64,000 nt of DNA from Bacteroidaceae bacterium (GTDB lineage: Bacteria; Bacteroidota; Bacteroidia; Bacteroidales; Bacteroidaceae). This document shows positions 18,258-25,278 of the stretch, in pieces; the first letter of the stretch is position 1; every line of letters starts with the position of its first letter. Both the position numbers and the translations under genes were made by a program. The DNA lies in contig JAFYQK010000001.1 of assembly GCA_017547165.1 (NCBI GenBank), positions 1 through 64,000 of the forward strand, in the 5' to 3' direction. The notes beneath the pieces were generated by a model. The model was given only the letters and a program-made list of their open reading frames with translations, was not told the origin of the DNA and did not search any database.

Positions 18258-18896
18258 ATGCTTATCTACGATACCCCCTCGTGGCTCTCTGCCGGCACCA
18301 CCGGCAAGGGAGAGCAACTTGATGATGACCGAGCTTTTGGTAATGGCGCTCCTTTGGCACTTCCGCGCCAGACTCACTCCGCCAATGTTTGTCGTGTTGA
18401 GGCATCCTGCCGTCCCGACGACACCGATGCCGTCTTTACCGATGTTCCCGGCCTGTGCCTTGCCGTCAAGACAGCCGATTGCATCCCTGTTCTCCTTTTC
18501 GACCATCGCAAGCACACCATTGCCGCCATCCATGCCGGATGGAAGGGTACGGTTCAGTATATCGTCGAAAAGACTATCAAGGCAATGGAGTCCGACGGAG
18601 GCGACCTGTCCGCCATCATAGGTCCTGGCATCTCGCAAGATTCCTTCGAGGTAGGCGACGAGGTTTACGACCGTTTTCTCAAAGAAGGATTTCCCATGGA
18701 ACGAATCGCATGCCGACAAGAAAAATGGCATATCAACCTATGGGAGGCCAACCGTTGGATATTGGAGCAATGCGGTGTTTCCGACATCCGCATTGCCGGC
18801 ATCGATACCATGACCTCTCCGTTATATTATTCAGCTCGCCGCGAAACCATCAATACCGGCCGCAACTACAACTGGATTGTAATAAAAGAATACTAG
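18258..18896 (+). CDS. pgeF: Peptidoglycan editing factor PgeF (YfiH/DUF152), short form
   Basis: A 212-residue member of the multicopper-polyphenol-oxidase-like PgeF family. The His-Cys-His metal site is present: QTH (His40), KTADC (Cys75) and IHAGWKGT (His92). IGPGISQDSFEVG and the terminal TGRNYNWIVIK are also conserved. The family removes mis-incorporated L-Ser from UDP-MurNAc precursors in E. coli; others report purine nucleoside activity. It is about 40-60 residues shorter than usual, the missing part being the N-terminal strand region before the metal site. It ends in TAG at the start of a CCTAGG-type array. Confidence 0.88.
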   Translation: MLIYDTPSWLSAGTTGKGEQLDDDRAFGNGAPLALPRQTHSANVCRVEASCRPDDTDAVFTDVPGLCLAVKTADCIPVLLFDHRKHTIAAIHAGWKGTVQYIVEKTIKAMESDGGDLSAIIGPGISQDSFEVGDEVYDRFLKEGFPMERIACRQEKWHINLWEANRWILEQCGVSDIRIAGIDTMTSPLYYSARRETINTGRNYNWIVIKEY

Positions 18897-19021
18897 GGTT
18901 TTGCTATGGTTTGCTAGGGTATCCTAGGCCTTCCTAGGTTTTCCTAGGCCTTCCTAGGTTTTCCTAGGGCTTCCTAGGGTGTCCTAGGGCTTCTAGTTTT
19001 CCTAGGTTCTCCCAGGCCTTC
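18893..19021. repeat. 10-bp phased CCTAGG array between convergent pgeF and coaX
   Basis: Around a dozen units of TTTTCCTAGG, CCTTCCTAGG and GTGTCCTAGG follow one another, most exactly 10 bp apart. It starts at the pgeF stop codon and ends at the coaX stop codon, filling the whole gap. Confidence 0.92.
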
Positions 19022-19714
19022 TTAGCCTCTTATCTCCCCCCTAAACGCTGCCAAGAGCCCCTTTTGCACCAGCATAGGGTCGCATGTTATTATCCTGGCA
19101 AGGTCGCCTGGCAACTCCTTGCTGTCACCACCAGTAAAGAATACATGCAATGTTGGATATTTTGCCAACATACATCTTATATACCCCTCAATCTCCCACA
19201 TCATACCATTTATGGCACCGCTACGCATTGCCGAAGGAGTATCATATCCTAATACCGGATGATCACCTATAGCATCCAGCAAGGGTAGGGCAGCCGTATA
19301 GTCATGCATCGCCTTAAGCCTGAGATTGACACCAGGCGATATAGCACCACCAATTATAGTGCCATCGCTATCTATAACATCAAAGGTAAGGCAAGTACCA
19401 GCATCTATTATTAGCAATGGCTGCTCGGGATACATGCTCCTCGCCCCAATATCAGCCGCAACACGGTCGGCTCCAAGACCTGCCGGAATCTTTTTCAACC
19501 ACTTCGTAGCCTCTGCCGATTCCCATGTCAGTATCCTGCATCCAGGGTGTTGTCTCACCTCCTCAGGCAAGGCACTCTCTCCCGCCACATTGCTCACCAG
19601 CACTCTATTTGCATGAGGCAAAATCTCCTGCCAGTTTTCAATAGCACGTATTTCATTACCCTCTATGGTGGAAACCTTCATCCTTGTGTTTCCAATGTCA
19701 AAAATCAGGGTCAT
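19022..19714 (-). CDS. coaX: Type III pantothenate kinase
   Basis: A 230-residue CoaX. The ASKHA-fold signatures are visible: FDIGNTRMKVS at the start (phosphate 1), GADRVAADIGA (about residues 100-110), LIIDAGTCLTFDVID and GGAISPGVNLRLKAM. It phosphorylates pantothenate in the first step of coenzyme A synthesis and is K+-dependent and CoA-insensitive. It is convergent with pgeF, with only the CCTAGG array between them. Confidence 0.95.
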   Translation of the reverse strand: MTLIFDIGNTRMKVSTIEGNEIRAIENWQEILPHANRVLVSNVAGESALPEEVRQHPGCRILTWESAEATKWLKKIPAGLGADRVAADIGARSMYPEQPLLIIDAGTCLTFDVIDSDGTIIGGAISPGVNLRLKAMHDYTAALPLLDAIGDHPVLGYDTPSAMRSGAINGMMWEIEGYIRCMLAKYPTLHVFFTGGDSKELPGDLARIITCDPMLVQKGLLAAFRGEIRG

Positions 19715-19775
19715 AGTAGTTATACAAACTGAAAAGTTAATTAAACTGAGCCGATGTCAAGGCTCCGACTGGTTT

Positions 19776-19880
19776 TAAGGACTCTAAAGACTCTAAAGAC
19801 TCTAACGACTCTAACGACTCTATGGACTCTAAGGACCTTAAGGACCTTAAAGACCTTAAAAACTCTAAAGACCTTACGCC
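19776..19880. repeat. 9-bp tandem array (GACTCTAAA/GACCTTAAA)
   Basis: About 11 9-bp units (GACTCTAAA, GACTCTAAC, GACCTTAAA) lie between coaX and the AmpG-like permease gene. It is the same family as the array at 15494-15622 with a different dominant variant. Confidence 0.9.
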
Positions 19881-19910
19881 CCTTTCTTCACCCTTCTTCG
19901 CCCATCCGCT

Positions 19911-21218
19911 CTAAGTCTTCCTCTCCTCCGGAACTTTCACCAGCGCACTCACCAGCACCGTCACCAGGCAACACACCATCACCCACCAGAAGAAGTTTGC
20001 GAAGCCCCACTGGTCGGCCAGATATCCCGCCATCATACCCGGTATCATCATTCCTAATGCTTGCAAGGCGGTGCATATGCTGAACACACTCGTGCTCTTC
20101 TCTCCTTTGGCAAAATACACAAGAAACAGCATATAAGCCGTAAATCCCAAACCATAGCCAAACTGCTCTATTGCCACACACCCGTTTATTATTGCCAACG
20201 AAGTCGGTTGTGCCATAGCCAGATAGATGTACACCGCATCAGGCAACGAAATGGCAGCTATCATAGGCCACCACCATCTCTTCAACCCATGCTTGCTCAC
20301 AAGCCATCCGCCCAGAATACCACCCCCAAGCAGAGCTATAACACCCAATGTGCCATAGGTTATACCAACGGTTTCGGTACTAAGTCCCAAACCACCTTCC
20401 TCCGTATTCCTCAGCATAAAAGGTTGTGCCATCTTTGCCAGTTGTGCTTCGGGGAAACGGAACAATATCATAAACAATAGTGCCGGGCCTATGTTTTTCT
20501 TCGTGAAGAACGCCACCAGAGTCTCAACAAATGGCATAAATGGTTTCAGTATCCAACAGAGCTCCTTATCTTCCGCCCACGTTGGCATTACAGACTCTCC
20601 TTCTTCCGCTTTCGCCTTCTCCTTTCCCTTCGGCAATGCCAGTTTGTGCCATAGGGCCAATCCCACCATTATCGCACCCATCACCCCTAAGGTAATACTC
20701 CATGCCATGTCAATAGGGTAGTGCTTCTGTAGTTTTCCAGCCAGAAAAACCAAACCACCCTGACAGAATATTGTTCCAATGCGATAGAAGGTAGAGCGCA
20801 AACCCACATACAAGGCCTGCTCCTTCTCGTTCAATCCCAAAATGTAGAAGCCATCGGCGGCAATATCATGCGTGGCACTGCTGAATGCCATCAACCAGAA
20901 GAAAGCCAAAGTCATCTTTAGCCACATCTCCGTCTGCAATGTCAGCGCCACTCCTGCCAACGAAGCACCAACAACCACCTGCATCACCAGTATCCACCAG
21001 CGCTTCGTCTTCAGAGCGTCCACCACAGGACTCCATACAGGCTTTATCACCCAAGGCAGATATAGCCACGAGGTATACAGAGCCAACTCGGTATTCGACA
21101 ATCCCATGTTGGTATACATCACCGTCGACAAGGCCATCACCGCCATATATGGCAATGCCTCGGCAAAATACAGCGAGCTTACCCAACTCAACGGACCAAG
21201 TTTTTTTATCTTTTTCAT
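19911..21218 (-). CDS. MFS permease, AmpG-like
   Basis: A 435-residue protein of about 12 membrane segments. The N-terminal half is typical of AmpG relatives: SSLYFAEALPYMAVMALSTVMYTNMGLSN, LPWVIKPVWSPVVDALKTKRWW and FSSATHDIAADGFYILGL. AmpG imports GlcNAc-anhydroMurNAc muropeptides for peptidoglycan recycling; Bacteroidetes AmpG-like proteins may carry other glycosides, so the substrate is not certain. I use the ATG at 21218; an upstream in-frame TTG would add four residues. The stop is followed by a 9-bp array. Confidence 0.8.
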   Translation of the reverse strand: MKKIKKLGPLSWVSSLYFAEALPYMAVMALSTVMYTNMGLSNTELALYTSWLYLPWVIKPVWSPVVDALKTKRWWILVMQVVVGASLAGVALTLQTEMWLKMTLAFFWLMAFSSATHDIAADGFYILGLNEKEQALYVGLRSTFYRIGTIFCQGGLVFLAGKLQKHYPIDMAWSITLGVMGAIMVGLALWHKLALPKGKEKAKAEEGESVMPTWAEDKELCWILKPFMPFVETLVAFFTKKNIGPALLFMILFRFPEAQLAKMAQPFMLRNTEEGGLGLSTETVGITYGTLGVIALLGGGILGGWLVSKHGLKRWWWPMIAAISLPDAVYIYLAMAQPTSLAIINGCVAIEQFGYGLGFTAYMLFLVYFAKGEKSTSVFSICTALQALGMMIPGMMAGYLADQWGFANFFWWVMVCCLVTVLVSALVKVPEERKT

Positions 21219-21253
21219 AATAGTTATCAAAAGAGGGTGGCCTCACCACCCTC

Positions 21254-21436
21254 TCTTTTGTGTAATCTGTCGTGGCTTTAGCCTGCGACAAATCTGATTA
21301 CTTTAGCGTAAGCGTAGCAGGTGTGGTTGCTTTAATTCTTTTATAATCTGCTTCTTCGCGTAATCTGCGTGAAAATATAGCAATTAGTGGTGTGTGTATT
21401 GTTTTGGCACGTAGATTTCGCGAAGGGGCGAACTTA
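21254..21436 (+). repeat. Large palindromic intergenic repeat, copy A1 (degenerate)
   Basis: It contains the left outer arm (CTGTCGTGGC to CGACAAATC) and both inner hairpin arms (AATCTGCGTG at about 21362, then GGCACGTAGATTTCGCG), but breaks off where the right outer arm should begin. Confidence 0.8.
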
Positions 21437-21447
21437 GAGACCTAAAT

Positions 21448-21640
21448 CTATTATAATCTGCTCCTCTGCGTAATCTGCGTGGCAATAAATACACAGACAG
21501 GTGGAAAACTTTTGGGGCACGCAGATTCCGCGAAGAGAGAGATTGAGCAGAGAATATGGCGCTGTCGCTGAGATTAACTAATTTATCGCAAGCTTCGCTA
21601 CGACAGAGAGCGCAGAGGACTTTGTTAAACATTAACCTCT
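21448..21640 (+). repeat. Large palindromic intergenic repeat, copy A2
   Basis: It consists of the inner arms (CTCTGCGTAATCTGCGTGG, then GGCACGCAGATTCCGCG) and the complete right outer arm ending GAGAGCGCAGAGG and TTTGTTAAACATTAA. The left outer arm is absent. Confidence 0.85.
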
Positions 21641-21648
21641 CACCCCCT

Positions 21649-21905
21649 TCTCCGTGTAATCAGTCGTGGCTTGTGCCTGCGACTACTCTCCTTAATCCAG
21701 CGTAAGCGTGATTTACTTAGAAACTAAATCTATTATAATCTGCTCCTCTGCGTAATCTGCGTGGCAATAAATAAACATATAGCATGGAAAGTTTTCTTAG
21801 CACGCAGATTCCGCGAAGAGAGAGATTGAGCAGAGAATATGGCGCTTCGCTGAGATTAACTGATTTGTCGCAAGCTTCGCTACGACAGAGAACGCAGAGG
21901 GGGTT
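21649..21905 (+). repeat. Large palindromic intergenic repeat, copy B (full length)
   Basis: The best complete unit, about 257 bp. Left outer arm (CAGTCGTGGCTTGTGCCTGC to CCAGCGTAAGCG), left inner arm (AATCTGCGTGGCAA), 20-base loop, right inner arm (GCACGCAGATTCCGCG) and right outer arm (CGCTTCGCTGAGATTAAC, then CGCAAGCTTCGCTACGACA). The two outer arms are imperfect complements of each other, so the whole unit folds on itself. Confidence 0.88.
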
Positions 21906-21919
21906 ACGAACGGAAAACC

Positions 21920-21968
21920 ACTCACTACTCACCGCTCACCACTCACCGCTCACCGCTCACCGCTCTTC
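21920..21968. repeat. 7-bp GCTCACC array downstream of proS
   Basis: About seven units of CTCACCG/CTCACTA lie between palindromic copy B and the proS stop codon. On the minus strand it reads GAGCGGTGAGCGG, the same orientation relative to proS as the array at hpt. Confidence 0.9.
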
Positions 21969-21991
21969 GTTAATCGTTAGTCCGCTCACCT

Positions 21992-23470
21992 TTAATAAGA
22001 CCTTGCTATCAGCACGCGAGCTACCGAAGGTTTGCCGCTCACCATGTCCACACCAGGAGTCTGCTCCACACCGAATGGCACACAACGGATTGTAGCCTGT
22101 GTCTCCTCCTTGATCTTCGCTTCAGTCTCGGCTGTGCCGTCCCAATGGCAGAGGAAGAAACCGCCATCCTTCACGCGCTCCTTGAACTCCTCGTAGTTGT
22201 CGCACTCATAGATACGAGCATCGCGAGCATCCTTAGCCTTCTTGAAGATGTTCTTCTGAATCTCGTCAAGCAAGTTCTTGACATACTCCTCGATACCCTC
22301 TACAGATCTGTTCTCCTTCTCCAATGTATCGCGGCGCATAACCTCTACCAAGCCCTGCTCCAGATCGCGAGCACCCAATACAAGGCGCACGGGCACACCT
22401 TTCAGCTCATAGTCGGCAAACTTGAAACCAGGACGCTTGTTGTCGGCATTGTCATACTTCACACTCACGCCCATAGCCTTCAGCTTGTTCATTATCTCGT
22501 TAGCCTTGGCATCAAGCTGCTCCATCTGTGCAGGCTTGCCAATCGGGATGATAACCACCTGAATGGGAGCCAAAGCAGGAGGCAGAACCAGGCCGTTATC
22601 GTCGGAGTGAGTCATAATCAGCGCACCCATCAAGCGTGTGCTAACACCCCAACTTGTAGCCCAAGCATACTCGGGCTTGTTCTCCTTGTTAAGGAACTGT
22701 ACATCGAAAGCCTTGCCGAAGTTCTGACCCAGGAAGTGACTTGTACCGCTCTGCAAAGCCTTGCCGTCCTGCATCATAGCCTCAATGGTGTAGGTGTCCA
22801 AAGCACCAGCGAAACGCTCTGTCTCGCTCTTTACACCCTGCACCACAGGCACCGCCATGTAGTTCTCTGCAAAGTCGGCATAAACCTTCAGCATCTGCTT
22901 GGCACGCTCCTCAGCCTCCTCGCGAGTAGCATGTGCGGTATGACCCTCCTGCCACAAGAATTCCGCGGTACGAAGGAACAAGCGGGTACGCATCTCCCAA
23001 CGCATTACATTACACCACTGGTTCACCAGCAAGGGAAGGTCACGGTACGACTGTATCCAGTTCTTGAAAGTATTCCAGATGATAGTCTCCGAAGTGGGAC
23101 GAATGATGAGTTCCTCCTCCAGCTTGGCAGAGGGATCTACCACCACACCATCCTTGGTGTCGTTTGTCTTCAAGCGGTAGTGAGTCACCACTGCACATTC
23201 CTTGGCGAAACCCTCCACATGCTCAGCCTCTCTCGAGAGGAAGCTCTTGGGGATAAGCAAGGGGAAGTAAGCATTCTGCACACCCGTCTCCTTGAATTTG
23301 TCATCCAAAGCACGCTGCATCTTCTCCCAGATGGCATAGCCATAAGGCTTGATCACCATACAACCGCGCACATCACTCTGCTCAGCCAAGTCGGCCTTCA
23401 CCACCAACTCGTTATACCATTTAGAGTAATCCTCACTTCTTTTTGTGAGGAAATCCAATTCTTTTGCCAT
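21992..23470 (-). CDS. proS: Prolyl-tRNA synthetase, archaeal/eukaryotic type
   Basis: A 492-residue ProS without the editing insertion of the bacterial long form. Class II motifs are clear: motif 2 in [16 protein letters not shown] and [20 protein letters not shown] with the EGHTAH loop, motif 3 near [12 protein letters not shown]. The C-terminal domain ends RVLIARSY, the Tyr terminus typical of this type. It charges tRNA-Pro in the cytoplasm. The opposite strand carries a 443-codon open frame that is only a codon-usage shadow. Confidence 0.97.
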   Translation of the reverse strand: MAKELDFLTKRSEDYSKWYNELVVKADLAEQSDVRGCMVIKPYGYAIWEKMQRALDDKFKETGVQNAYFPLLIPKSFLSREAEHVEGFAKECAVVTHYRLKTNDTKDGVVVDPSAKLEEELIIRPTSETIIWNTFKNWIQSYRDLPLLVNQWCNVMRWEMRTRLFLRTAEFLWQEGHTAHATREEAEERAKQMLKVYADFAENYMAVPVVQGVKSETERFAGALDTYTIEAMMQDGKALQSGTSHFLGQNFGKAFDVQFLNKENKPEYAWATSWGVSTRLMGALIMTHSDDNGLVLPPALAPIQVVIIPIGKPAQMEQLDAKANEIMNKLKAMGVSVKYDNADNKRPGFKFADYELKGVPVRLVLGARDLEQGLVEVMRRDTLEKENRSVEGIEEYVKNLLDEIQKNIFKKAKDARDARIYECDNYEEFKERVKDGGFFLCHWDGTAETEAKIKEETQATIRCVPFGVEQTPGVDMVSGKPSVARVLIARSY

Positions 23471-23501
23471 ATATAATAGTATATTTTAATTCCGCCTACA
23501 A

Positions 23502-23641
23502 AATTACGATTAAGTGAGCGATTTACCAAATTTATTTGAGGAAATCCGAATGTGAGTAATTTAGAGGCGCAGTCTCAAAGTTCGATTAAGTGAGCGATTT
23601 ACCAAATTTATTTGAGTAAAACCGAGTTAGAGCAATTCCGA
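23502..23641. repeat. 76-bp direct repeat (CGATTAAGTGAGCG...TTTATTTGAG), two copies
   Basis: CGATTAAGTGAGCGATTTAC begins at 23507 and again at 23583, each time followed by CAAATTTATTTGAG and an A-rich stretch. A diverged version is at 24640-24815 and a fragment at about 35400-35437. It lies upstream of proS on the minus strand. Confidence 0.85.
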
Positions 23642-23651
23642 TAATGATTTC

Positions 23652-23698
23652 AAAGCCGCTAAAAAGCGAGCAAAAGCCCAACTTCGCCAGCGGCTTTT
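23652..23698. other. Inverted repeat downstream of the four-helix gene
   Basis: AAAGCCGCT at 23652-23660 pairs with AGCGGCTTT at 23689-23697 across a 28-base loop. It could be a weak terminator of the minus-strand four-helix gene; the loop is long and no clear T run follows. Confidence 0.45.
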
Positions 23699-23755
23699 AT
23701 AGGATATCCTAGGGCTTCCTAGGGTGTCCTAGGTTTTCCTAGGCTCTCCTTGGCC
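23699..23755. repeat. 10-bp phased CCTAGG array overlapping the 3' end of a gene
   Basis: Five or six units (TATCCTAGGG, CTTCCTAGGG, TGTCCTAGGT, TTTCCTAGGC, TCTCCTTGGC) run from noncoding DNA into the last nine or so codons of the four-helix gene. The gene's stop codon (TAG) lies within a CCTAGG unit. Confidence 0.88.
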
Positions 23756-24406
23756 TTCTATGGCCTCCAGCCTTTTCTTCAGCCTCTCTATTTCGGCTTT
23801 CAGGCGCTGGTTCTCTTCCTCCAGTTGTGCCATGTGCTCGTCCTGCAACTTACGATACCCTGTGCGAGCGGCATGCATGCGCTCCTTTATCCCCCCTTCG
23901 GTTACGAAGCGTTGCTCCAGTTTCTCCACATAGGCGCACATCATCTTGTCCGTCTGGTGGCAAAGGGTCAGGAGCAGGTTGGCGAACTCCTCGTCGTTCA
24001 TCCTCTCTGCCAAGGGAGCATAGTCCTGGAAATCGTTGTGCGAGTGGCAGAAATCCCTCAACCGTCTCTGCCTTTCGCTATCGGCAGACCATAGCACAAG
24101 TTGGTGCGTGTTGATATAATCGACGTAATCCTCTCGCAGTTCCTGCAAACTGCTGCGAGCCACGTTCAGCAGTTTTATCTCCATCTCGGAACTGGTCATA
24201 CCATCCTCGCTACCCTCTATGATATTCTGTTTTCCTGAGCGAGCAGCCTGCACCATCTGATCCACGGTACGGTCACCATGAGCAGGCAGGAAACGCTTGC
24301 AGAAATTCACCGTAAGCTGATATATAGCATCACTTTTGCGGTAGAAGTATAGGTTTTTCCAAACCACGGGCTTCTTAAGCACCGTTCCCTTGGTATTGTA
24401 CTCCAT
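23729..24406 (-). CDS. Four-helix-bundle suffix domain protein
   Basis: A 225-residue all-helical protein. Residues about 20-130 resemble the four-helix-bundle family of 23S rRNA intervening-sequence proteins (AARSGKQNIIEGSEDGMTSSEMEIKLL), followed by the longer suffix-type C-terminal half. The last 40 residues before the end are a coiled coil (LEEENQRLKAEIERLKKRL). Function is unknown; related small bundles bind RNA or reverse transcriptases. The final residues GEPRKT and the stop are encoded by a CCTAGG array. Arrays of the same kind flank the gene upstream at 24459-24600. Confidence 0.75.
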   Translation of the reverse strand: MEYNTKGTVLKKPVVWKNLYFYRKSDAIYQLTVNFCKRFLPAHGDRTVDQMVQAARSGKQNIIEGSEDGMTSSEMEIKLLNVARSSLQELREDYVDYINTHQLVLWSADSERQRRLRDFCHSHNDFQDYAPLAERMNDEEFANLLLTLCHQTDKMMCAYVEKLEQRFVTEGGIKERMHAARTGYRKLQDEHMAQLEEENQRLKAEIERLKKRLEAIEGQGEPRKT

Positions 24407-24458
24407 AGTAAATAGGTTTTAAGAGGTAGCGAGCTAAGCATCGAAGTTTTATAGAGTC

Positions 24459-24600
24459 CAAGGTTTTCCTAGGGCTCCTAGGCCTCCTAGACTCTCCTAG
24501 GCTTTCCTAGGCTTTCTAGGCCTTCCTAGGGTGTCCTAGGCTCTCCTAGGCCCTCCTAGGGTGTTCTAGGCTTTCCTAGGCTTTCTAGGGCCTTTTTCCG
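24459..24600. repeat. 10-bp phased CCTAGG array upstream of the four-helix gene
   Basis: About 14 CTAG-centred units (TTTTCCTAGG, GTGTCCTAGG, CTTTCCTAGG, CTTTCTAGG), mostly spaced 10 bp with some 8-9-bp steps. With 24640-24815, 24836-24940 and a terminator it accounts for almost all of the 600-bp gap between the four-helix gene and the 57-aa gene. Confidence 0.9.
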
Positions 24601-24639
24601 CCTTCCTTTTCTCTCCGCTACCCATTGTTTTCCCAACAA

Positions 24640-24815
24640 AGGTACGATTTAGCGAGCAAAATACCAAACTTGTTTGAGTATTTTCGAGCGTGAGTACCTT
24701 CGACGCGCAGCGTCAAAGTTCGATTAAGCGAGAGAAAAGCAAAAAAGTTCTCTTTATCTTGCTTTTCCGAGCGATAGTCCCTTCGGGGCATTGCCCCAAA
24801 GTTCGATTAAGCCCA
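24640..24815. repeat. Diverged copies of the TTTATTTGAG repeat with GTTCGATTAAG words
   Basis: It holds GTACGATTTAGCGAGCAAAA, TGTTTGAGTATTTTCGAGCG, and three GTTCGATTAAG-type words (about 24642, 24719, 24799). It is related to the pair at 23502-23641 but drifted. Confidence 0.7.
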
Positions 24816-24835
24816 ACTTCCCTGGACTTTCCTGT

Positions 24836-24940
24836 GGGGCCTAGTTTTTCCTAGGATTCCTAGGGTTTCTTAGGCCTTCCTAGGCCTTCCTAGGCTTTCC
24901 TAGGGTTTCTTAGACTTTCTAGGCCCTCCTAAGCCCTTCC
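24836..24940. repeat. 10-bp phased CCTAGG array
   Basis: Nine or ten units (TTTTCCTAGG, GCCTTCCTAGG, TTTCTTAGG, TTTCTAGGCC) between the diverged repeat and the terminator of the 57-aa gene. Confidence 0.88.
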
Positions 24941-24943
24941 AAT

Positions 24944-24981
24944 CAAAAACACCGCCGGGTTTTATTAACCACGGCGGTGTT
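24944..24981 (-). terminator. Rho-independent terminator of the 57-aa gene
   Basis: AACACCGCCG at 24948-24957 pairs with CGGCGGTGTT at 24972-24981; on the minus strand the stem runs into TTTTTG. It follows the small gene's stop by about 25 bases. Confidence 0.88.
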
Positions 24982-25006
24982 GCGTTATTTATTTGCTGTT
25001 AGCTTC

Positions 25007-25180
25007 TTACCAGCCCTGTTCCCATACATTGGGGCGGCTGGGTTTATCCTCACGACCAAGCTGACCGCCATCAGTGTTAGTGTCAACTGTTGTGTCGTTT
25101 AAGTCCAAGCTTGCTGCAAGCATGGTGGTTGCCTCCATTTTAAATACCTCTACTGAAGGCGCGATATATGTCTTTTTCAT
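25007..25180 (-). CDS. 57-aa small protein, MKKxYxxPxVEV type
   Basis: This gene lies below ordinary length cut-offs. It reads MKKTYIAPSVEVFKMEAT, then TMLAASLDLNDTT, an Asp/Thr/Gly-rich middle and a terminal RPNVWEQGW before TAA. An ATG after an A/T-rich leader and a strong terminator 25 bases beyond the stop both support a real gene. The N-terminal pattern (MKK-Y-x-x-P-x-x-E-V, then a hydrophobic LAAS) recalls short, unnamed proteins that I remember as recurrent in Prevotella, with a conserved head and variable acidic tail. Function is unknown; a leader-type or modified peptide is possible. It follows the 1123-aa secreted protein gene in the same direction, with a hairpin between them. Confidence 0.72.
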   Translation of the reverse strand: MKKTYIAPSVEVFKMEATTMLAASLDLNDTTVDTNTDGGQLGREDKPSRPNVWEQGW

Positions 25181-25228
25181 ATTGTATTCTTTATTATTAT
25201 ATATATAATGTGTATTAAGGTATTGTGT

Positions 25229-25263
25229 GCGAAGCGGAGAGGTGTTACGCTCACCGCTTGCGC
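25229..25263. other. GC-rich hairpin between the 1123-aa gene and the 57-aa gene
   Basis: GCGAAGCGGAGAG pairs with CTCACCGCTTGCGC around a short loop. It has no T run, so it may be a processing or attenuation structure rather than a terminator. Confidence 0.5.
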
Positions 25264-25278
25264 TCCACTATAGCTTTA

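Noticed and set aside
22145-23476. A 443-codon open frame on the plus strand opposite proS.
   Set aside because: It is antisense to a complete ProS with all class II motifs; its translation has no recognisable domain and follows from the codon bias of proS.
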